From an uncultured Clostridia bacterium (GTDB taxonomy: Bacteria > Bacillota > Clostridia > Oscillospirales > Ruminococcaceae): 10,330 nt of DNA. This document shows, piece after piece, positions 6,475 to 10,330 of this stretch. The position numbers were made by a program, and so were the translations under genes. Below the pieces are notes generated by a model. The model saw only the letters and a list, made by a program, of their open reading frames with translations, made no database searches and was not told where the DNA came from. Where the stretch lies: positions 1-10,330 of the forward strand of contig CANQOJ010000070.1 in NCBI GenBank assembly GCA_947625455.1. Direction: 5' to 3'. Every line of letters begins with the position of its first letter. Position 1 is the first letter of the stretch.

Positions 6475-7293
6475 CTATATGTTATGTATCCCATAACCAT
6501 AGCCGTTGAGTTTACAGCCAAACAGGCACTCAAACATTATCCTGTCGTATTCGTCGCTTTCGGGGAAACTGCCGAAATTGCCGTTGAAACTTCCAAAAAT
6601 TGCCGAAAGATAACTCGAATTGAAACTGCCGAAAATATTAAAAAATCGCGAGCCTATATTGAAAAACCTTGAACCGTATTTCATCAGATAGCTTGACATA
6701 AATTCAGCGAAACTGCCGTAAGAATAGCTTGTAGACCAAAACGAGCCGAATATACGCTCCCATTCCCATTCCCACTCGTACCAAAAGCTTGAATAAAGCC
6801 AGCTTGAAAGCGAATACGAACTGAAGCCTATATTAAGAAGAAACGACCTGAATGAATAGCTTGAAAAGCGGTAACTCCCAAAATATCCCGAATTAACAAC
6901 ACCCGAACCAAATTCATTCAAGGCGAAATGAAATGAATTTAAATACTTTGAGGAAATGTTCTCAAAAGATGAATTTATGCCAAATCGCGGATAACTGCCG
7001 CTTGATACGGTGCTGTCATTTTTAGCCAAGGTTTGAACTTCTTCGCCTTTGCCGAATGTTTTATATGAAACAGGCTGTCCTCCGAAAATCTCGGCAATTT
7101 TTTCTTTCAGCAACGGATCTTTCGGAGAAATGAAGCTAAGTTTCTCGGCATATTCTTTGCCGTTATGACCGTCAAGCCATTCGATAAGACTGCCCGCGGT
7201 GAAATATCCGCACAATGCCGCCAAATCGAGATTTTCGCTTATTTCCTCAGCCGAAAACACCTTTTTTCTGTTCAGCCACAAGGCACAATCCAT
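6475..7293 (-). CDS. Aromatic/Ser/Gly-rich low-complexity protein with N-terminal helical module
   Basis: 272 residues, first gene of the operon, with a textbook ribosome site (GGAGGTG, 7 bases before ATG). Residues 1-71 are an ordinary folded-looking module: LWLNRKKVFSAEEISENLDL, LCGYFTAGSLIEWLDGHNG and a final helix ending KIAEIFGG. I recall similar short modules at the N-termini of assorted clostridial proteins, without an assigned function. From about residue 95 the sequence changes to a run very rich in Ser, Gly and aromatics: 44 Phe/Tyr/Trp in residues 99-243 by hand count, with GS(F/Y) at 99, 139, 183, 193, 222, 234 and 241, several SS(F/Y), a WYEWEWEWER run (171-180) and an exact double GSRFFNI (207-220). 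No signal peptide or TM helix. It may be intrinsically disordered or form beta-rich assemblies. The alternative that it is a spurious frame is unlikely given the ribosome site, promoter and motif periodicity. Confidence 0.75.
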   Translation of the reverse strand: MDCALWLNRKKVFSAEEISENLDLAALCGYFTAGSLIEWLDGHNGKEYAEKLSFISPKDPLLKEKIAEIFGGQPVSYKTFGKGEEVQTLAKNDSTVSSGSYPRFGINSSFENISSKYLNSFHFALNEFGSGVVNSGYFGSYRFSSYSFRSFLLNIGFSSYSLSSWLYSSFWYEWEWEWERIFGSFWSTSYSYGSFAEFMSSYLMKYGSRFFNIGSRFFNIFGSFNSSYLSAIFGSFNGNFGSFPESDEYDRIMFECLFGCKLNGYGYGIHNI

Positions 7294-7360
7294 ATCACTT
7301 CACCTCCGTCCTTTATTGCACAAAATGTTGCAGAATATAAGAGCATAAATACCTAATGTA

Positions 7361-7389
7361 ATTATATCACAAACTGCCTGAGTTTTCAA
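7361..7389 (-). promoter_or_regulatory. Sigma-A promoter of the seven-gene operon
   Basis: On the minus strand TTGAAA (7384-7389), a 17-base spacer, and TATAAT (7361-7366) preceded by TGA, giving an extended -10. It lies about 70 bases before the ATG of the aromatic-rich protein gene. Two further TATAAT hexamers upstream (7415-7420 and 7441-7446) lack a fitting -35 element. Confidence 0.8.
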
Positions 7390-7451
7390 CATATTTTTGT
7401 AAATATTTCTTGGAATTATACTGACAGAATCTAAAGAGCGATTATAAGTAA

Positions 7452-7487
7452 AGAGCGCAAACCACCCGTTACGGTGATTTACGCTCT
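7452..7487 (-). terminator. Terminator-like hairpin upstream of the operon promoter
   Basis: A 15-bp stem (7452-7466 with 7473-7487) encloses a 6-base loop. As minus-strand RNA all 15 positions pair, two as G-U; as plus-strand RNA those two would be A-C mismatches, so the minus strand is the favoured direction. It is followed by TTACTTATAATC, a weak U-rich end. It would stop read-through from the beta-propeller gene, whose stop is about 260 bases upstream, before the operon promoter. A structured RNA of another kind is not excluded. Confidence 0.5.
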
Positions 7488-7591
7488 CAAAATCCAGCAT
7501 CTATAAGCGCCGAAGTAATTTTAAATTAAACGGTTGTTTTTCTCCAAGTAAATCTTGCTTAAGTCCAAACTCTAGCCTCTAACGTCTCAAA

Positions 7592-7616
7592 GCATTATGC
7601 GCATAGCGCATAATGC
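7592..7616. repeat. Perfect 11-bp palindrome with short direct repeats at its sides
   Basis: GCATTATGCGC (7592-7602) and its exact complement (7606-7616) are separated by ATA. On either side are TCTAGCCTCTA (7571-7581) and TCTAGCTTCTA (7618-7628), 10 of 11 identical. It adjoins repeat copy D and may be another module of the same composite element, or a protein binding site. Confidence 0.65.
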
Positions 7617-7637
7617 GTCTAGCTTCTAGCAGGGGTT

Positions 7638-7673
7638 CAAGGGGGAAAACTTTTTCAAAAGTTTTCCCCCTTG
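7638..7673 (-). repeat. Repeat hairpin copy D and its flanking modules
   Basis: A perfect 16-bp stem with a TTCA loop, identical over 44 bases (7631-7674) to copy C some 6.1 kb away. It lies about 70 bases past the stop of the beta-propeller gene. The DNA between hairpin and stop codon carries a short TACGC/GCGTA stem (7681-7694) and AAAGTTTCCCCCTTG (7706-7720), which could pair with the hairpin's left arm as an alternative fold. Read on the minus strand, AACTTTCATTACGGCAGAT matches the AACTTTCATTATGGCTGAT beside copy A (1305-1323), in a different order relative to the hairpin. The rest of 7294-7745 shows no convincing gene. Confidence 0.8.
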
Positions 7674-7745
7674 CTAAAACTACGCTTTGGCGTATCTGCC
7701 GTAATGAAAGTTTCCCCCTTGAGTACTTTGTTCCTTGGGTTACGA

Positions 7746-9539
7746 TTATCTTTCTACGTCCGTTTTCTCAAAGGTCTTGCCGTTTGTGCTTACATAAAGT
7801 GTATCGTCATTGTATACGAAAATCACCTTGCCGTCGCTGCTCAAGCGGAGTGAGCTTACATCATTCATCTTATCGACCTTAGAGCCTTTTGAACCTCCGC
7901 TTGTCGTATACAACACATCGTCGCTGATGTAGCAGCAAACGCCTTCCGCCGTAACAACTGCGTTATCAACGTCGTCTGTTATCTTCGCTGTCTTTTCGGA
8001 CTTGCCGTTTGAAAATACAAGTTCGTCATCATCATTTATCAGATATATCTTGCTAAGGTCAGCGCTTGCGCCTATGACGCCATAAATATCTCCGCCGACT
8101 TTAACAGGCTCTGCGTTTTCTTTTGTGCTGACGCTGTAAAGGTTGTCGCCTCTTGCATAAAGCACTCTGCTTCCGTCGGGAGAAAGCGCCGCGCCGCTGC
8201 TTGAACTTACAATGCTGTACTTTTCAAAGCTGTCGCCCTTAAGGTTGTATTTCTTTACGGAATAGCCGTTTGTGCCGACAAAGCTCTTGAAATCGTCAAG
8301 CTTTTCTGATGTGTACAGCGGGAACAAAGGCGCTATCGAATCGCTGTCTGCCTTTATTGCTTCCGACATTCCGGGCGCGAAATAATATGTTCCCGAATTT
8401 GTTGTGAACAATATCTTCTTTGCGTCCTTTGAAATTGACGCCATAGAACTGTAATTGCCCTTTATTTTTGTAAGGTCGTCGGTTTTTCCGCCTTTTGCGA
8501 GATAAAGCGCGTCATCTCTGCTGAATCCGTAATCGGTTTCCTTATACTTATAACCGTAAAGGACAGAAGCGTCGTTGCTGATAACCACAGTCTGGAAATT
8601 CTCGCCTGTTTTCTCAGCCTTTGAGCCTTTGAAAACGTATGTTACAACTTCATCATCTGTCCTGTCAATAAACGCCACCGCATTTCCGTCGGGTGAAACA
8701 GCGACAGACGATATTGAAACACTGCCCTCGAAATCGTCAAAAATCACGGTTTCCTTGCCGTCCTTGTAAATATACAGCCCGTCATCTGAAAGATAAACAT
8801 ATGCGTTCTTGTTTGCGGACATTTTGTAGTTGCTTACGCTGTCGTTAACTTCTGAAAGCTTATCGCCGCTTACGCTGTACAAAATGCCGTCATAAATTAC
8901 CGCGTTGCCGTTGTAGGCATATGAAACATCGCTTCCGTCATATTCAGCGTCGGTTTTAACTGCCTTTCCGTCAATAAACAGCGCAAGGTCGCCGTCATTG
9001 TTCACCGCATAAATACTGTGCGATATTCTGTCAAAAGAGGAAGAAGAACTTCCGCCGCCTACAAGATTTGCGAAAATGACAAAGCACAAAATTATCACAA
9101 CCACCAAAGCCGCGCATGCGATTATCAGTATCTTCTTATTTACGCCCGGAACAACCTTTTTAACCGCTTCTGTCGCGCTGTAAGCTACGGCGTTTGCCTT
9201 ATTCAAAGCTTCTTCTCCGACAGCTTTTGCCTTGTTGGCAATATCACTGGCGGAAACGGAATTTGCTTTCGGCTGTTCGGTTTTAGTATCTTGGATAGGC
9301 TGTGCCTGCTGATTTGCTTCGTTAGCCTGTTCATTTTGAGTTGACTGTGACTGAACATTCTCCTGTGTTTCGGATTGTATTTCAGCCTTTGTTTCGGGCT
9401 GTGTTTCAATATTTGCAGTTTCGGCATTTTCAGTTTCGGGCTGTTGCTGATTTACCGTTTCATTTTCAATTTTAGCACCGCAAAATCCGCAGAAAATTGC
9501 GTCGTCGCTTATTTCCTTACCGCAATTCGGACAAAACAT
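7746..9539 (-). CDS. Zinc-ribbon membrane protein with extracytoplasmic beta-propeller-like domain
   Basis: 597 residues, ATG start with GGAGGT 6 bases upstream. A single N-terminal zinc ribbon of the CPNCG type (C3/C6/C17/C20) is followed by a Gln/Glu/Thr/Asn-rich linker (about 28-95), an Ala/Lys-rich helical stretch (96-130) and one TM helix (about 137-160). The rest (about 161-597) should lie outside the cell. It contains repeated short blade-like units: SIYAVNNDGDLALFIDGK, VYLSDDGLYIYKDGK, VAVSPDGNAVAFID, AALSPDGSRVLYARGDNLYS, YLINDDDELVFSNGK and SSDGKVIFVYNDDTLYV. The xSPDGxxVxY pattern is that of TolB/WD40-type propellers. The architecture suggests an inside-out link: zinc ribbon in the cytoplasm, propeller outside. 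Ligand unknown. It is a single-gene unit with its own promoter and follow-on hairpins. Confidence 0.8.
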   Translation of the reverse strand: MFCPNCGKEISDDAIFCGFCGAKIENETVNQQQPETENAETANIETQPETKAEIQSETQENVQSQSTQNEQANEANQQAQPIQDTKTEQPKANSVSASDIANKAKAVGEEALNKANAVAYSATEAVKKVVPGVNKKILIIACAALVVVIILCFVIFANLVGGGSSSSSFDRISHSIYAVNNDGDLALFIDGKAVKTDAEYDGSDVSYAYNGNAVIYDGILYSVSGDKLSEVNDSVSNYKMSANKNAYVYLSDDGLYIYKDGKETVIFDDFEGSVSISSVAVSPDGNAVAFIDRTDDEVVTYVFKGSKAEKTGENFQTVVISNDASVLYGYKYKETDYGFSRDDALYLAKGGKTDDLTKIKGNYSSMASISKDAKKILFTTNSGTYYFAPGMSEAIKADSDSIAPLFPLYTSEKLDDFKSFVGTNGYSVKKYNLKGDSFEKYSIVSSSSGAALSPDGSRVLYARGDNLYSVSTKENAEPVKVGGDIYGVIGASADLSKIYLINDDDELVFSNGKSEKTAKITDDVDNAVVTAEGVCCYISDDVLYTTSGGSKGSKVDKMNDVSSLRLSSDGKVIFVYNDDTLYVSTNGKTFEKTDVER

Positions 9540-9580
9540 AATTTACCTCCATAAGTTCCTAATTCTTACAATTTCAACCA

Positions 9581-9596
9581 AGCGGACAATTCCGCT
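9581..9596 (-). other. Short hairpin in the leader of the zinc-ribbon gene
   Basis: AGCGGA (9581-9586) and TCCGCT (9591-9596) form a perfect 6-bp stem with a 4-base loop within the roughly 70-base leader between the minus-strand promoter and the ATG at 9539. It is too short and too far from the start codon to block the ribosome site. It could be an mRNA-stability hairpin or an operator. Confidence 0.4.
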
Positions 9597-9614
9597 CAAA
9601 CAATAATCATCTTT

Positions 9615-9643
9615 ATTATACAATAATTTCAATTTTTTGTCAA
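9615..9643 (-). promoter_or_regulatory. Perfect-consensus sigma-A promoter of the zinc-ribbon gene
   Basis: On the minus strand TTGACA (9638-9643), exactly 17 bases, then TATAAT (9615-9620). Both hexamers match the sigma-A consensus at every position. The expected start is near 9608, leaving a leader of about 70 bases. It is back-to-back with the thiE promoter; the two -35 boxes are 55 bases apart. Confidence 0.85.
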
Positions 9644-9698
9644 GTAGTTTTTGCTAAACAATAAACCCTGCGGACGACAATATTTAAAAGGCGTATAC

Positions 9699-9727
9699 TT
9701 GACAATCACGTTAAAAAGTGTTAAAAT
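9699..9727 (+). promoter_or_regulatory. Sigma-A promoter of thiE
   Basis: TTGACA (9699-9704), a 17-base spacer, and TAAAAT (9722-9727) preceded by TGT, an extended -10. The start should be near 9734, giving a leader of only about 33 bases. That is too short for a TPP riboswitch, so control by thiamine would have to act some other way. Confidence 0.85.
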
Positions 9728-9728
9728 A

Positions 9729-9748
9729 TAAATGAACTATTTCATTTA
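9729..9748. promoter_or_regulatory. Inverted repeat at the thiE transcription start, possible operator
   Basis: TAAATGAA (9729-9736) and TTCATTTA (9741-9748) are perfect inverted arms with a CTAT centre. The site begins one base after the -10 box and covers the expected start point, where a dimeric repressor could block transcription. As RNA it would be a weak AU-rich hairpin. AT-rich DNA makes chance palindromes likelier, so this is tentative. Confidence 0.4.
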
Positions 9749-9766
9749 ATACCAGAGGTAAAAAAG

Positions 9767-10330
9767 ATGGCTTTTGATAGTAAAAAGCTTTTACTTTATG
9801 CAATAACAGATGAATTTGTAAACAATCGTTTTTCCTTGTGCGAACAGGTTGAACAGGCGCTTTCGGGCGGGGCAACCATTATACAGCTGAGGGATAAAAC
9901 TCACGGTGAGGACGAAATTGTCGCTATGGCAAAGGAACTTATACCGATTTGCCATAGATACGGCGCGCCGCTTATAATAAACGACTTTCCGCAGGCTGCC
10001 GTGAAAAGCGGCGCGGACGGTGTTCATGCGGGAATTTCGGATACTCCCGTAAGCGAAATACGCAAGATGTTCGGAAGTGAACTTATCATAGGCGCTACGG
10101 CTAAGACCGTTGAACAGGCGAAAATTGCCGAAGAACAAGGCGCTGACTACATAGGAGTAGGCGCGGTGTTCCCCTCCCCGACAAAGAAGAACGCTGTAAG
10201 AATAACCGCAGAACAGCTGATGGAAATAACGTCCGCGGTAAAGATACCCGCTGTTGCGATAGGCGGGATAAACGCGGAGAATGCCCTGTCGCTTAAAGGG
10301 TGCGGCATAAGCGGGATTGCCGTTGTGTCG
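9767..10330 (+). CDS. thiE: Thiamine-phosphate synthase ThiE, 5' part
   Basis: ThiE joins HMP pyrophosphate and thiazole phosphate to make thiamine phosphate and pyrophosphate. The ATG at 9767 follows AGAGG by 8 bases; 188 codons are visible and the frame is open at the window end (the full protein is usually about 205-215). Motifs on the TIM-barrel plan: YAITD (11-15), QLRDK (40-44), ND (72-73), GADGVH (82-87), GISD (89-92), GADYIGVGAVFPSPTK (125-140) and IPAVAIGGI. By spacing from the ND pair, D73 and D92 match the Mg-binding aspartates of the B. subtilis enzyme and K140 the active-site lysine. Two usual features differ: the Gln of the GQxD motif is Ile90, and the active-site Ser region reads GAT (109-111). 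It has its own promoter and no upstream thi gene; downstream genes are out of view. Confidence 0.95.
   Translation, partial: MAFDSKKLLLYAITDEFVNNRFSLCEQVEQALSGGATIIQLRDKTHGEDEIVAMAKELIPICHRYGAPLIINDFPQAAVKSGADGVHAGISDTPVSEIRKMFGSELIIGATAKTVEQAKIAEEQGADYIGVGAVFPSPTKKNAVRITAEQLMEITSAVKIPAVAIGGINAENALSLKGCGISGIAVVS

Noticed and set aside
6061..6672. Plus-strand 203-residue frame across two minus-strand genes
   Set aside because: It spans the end of the aromatic-rich gene, the intergenic gap and the first two-TM gene, with no ribosome site or coherent composition. The minus-strand genes have ribosome sites, a promoter and family motifs.
7300..7500. Minus-strand 66-residue frame between the operon and the beta-propeller gene
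   Set aside because: It runs through the operon promoter and the terminator-like hairpin, has no ribosome site and no recognisable motif.
9728..9766. TPP riboswitch before thiE
   Set aside because: The leader after the promoter is about 33 bases, and no THI-box core is visible.

Overview
The window looks like a chromosomal segment from a low-to-mid GC member of the Bacillota, class Clostridia, most likely an Oscillospirales/Ruminococcus-like gut anaerobe. The evidence is the strong GGAGG-type ribosome binding sites, consensus sigma-A promoters, a YdjG/YdjH-like gene pair, and the style of the RecG, sirtuin and ThiE proteins. Genus and species cannot be fixed from the sequence alone. No rRNA, tRNA, CRISPR array, transposase or phage gene was seen.

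Layout. (1) 1-1205, plus strand: the C-terminal helicase half of RecG, cut by the window edge. (2) 1206-1587: a convergent intergenic region taken up mostly by one large imperfect palindrome (about 1256-1577). It is built from three copies of a hairpin-forming repeat (A, B, C); a fourth copy (D) lies at 7638-7673. (3) 7293 down to 1588, minus strand: seven close-packed genes reading leftwards from one clear promoter (7361-7389). In transcription order they are an aromatic/Ser/Gly-rich low-complexity protein, two tandem paralogous two-TM proteins, a GT-A-like glycosyltransferase, a Sir2 deacylase, a membrane protein with two zinc ribbons (YdjG-like), and a secreted/membrane TPM-domain protein (YdjH-like). 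(4) 7294-7745: a non-coding stretch holding the operon promoter, a terminator-like hairpin, an 11-bp perfect palindrome and repeat copy D. (5) 9539 down to 7746, minus strand: a monocistronic zinc-ribbon/TM/beta-propeller-like protein with a perfect-consensus promoter. (6) 9540-9766: a divergent promoter region. (7) 9767-10330, plus strand: the 5' 188 codons of thiE.

How the genes may work together. The seven-gene minus-strand run has gaps from -11 to +43 nt, several translational couplings and a single obvious promoter, so it is probably one transcript. Four or five products are predicted to be membrane-bound or to act at the membrane (two paralogous two-TM proteins, YdjG-like, YdjH-like, perhaps the GT). 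This suggests an envelope-associated function, and YdjG/YdjH in Bacillus subtilis are linked to the PspA-type envelope stress response. The sirtuin and the aromatic-rich protein have no obvious place in that picture. recG and thiE are housekeeping genes at the edges.

The two least ordinary things here are the giant nested palindrome between recG and the TPM gene, whose modules recur at 7.6 kb and show compensatory base-pair changes, and the aromatic GS(F/Y)-rich protein that leads the operon.
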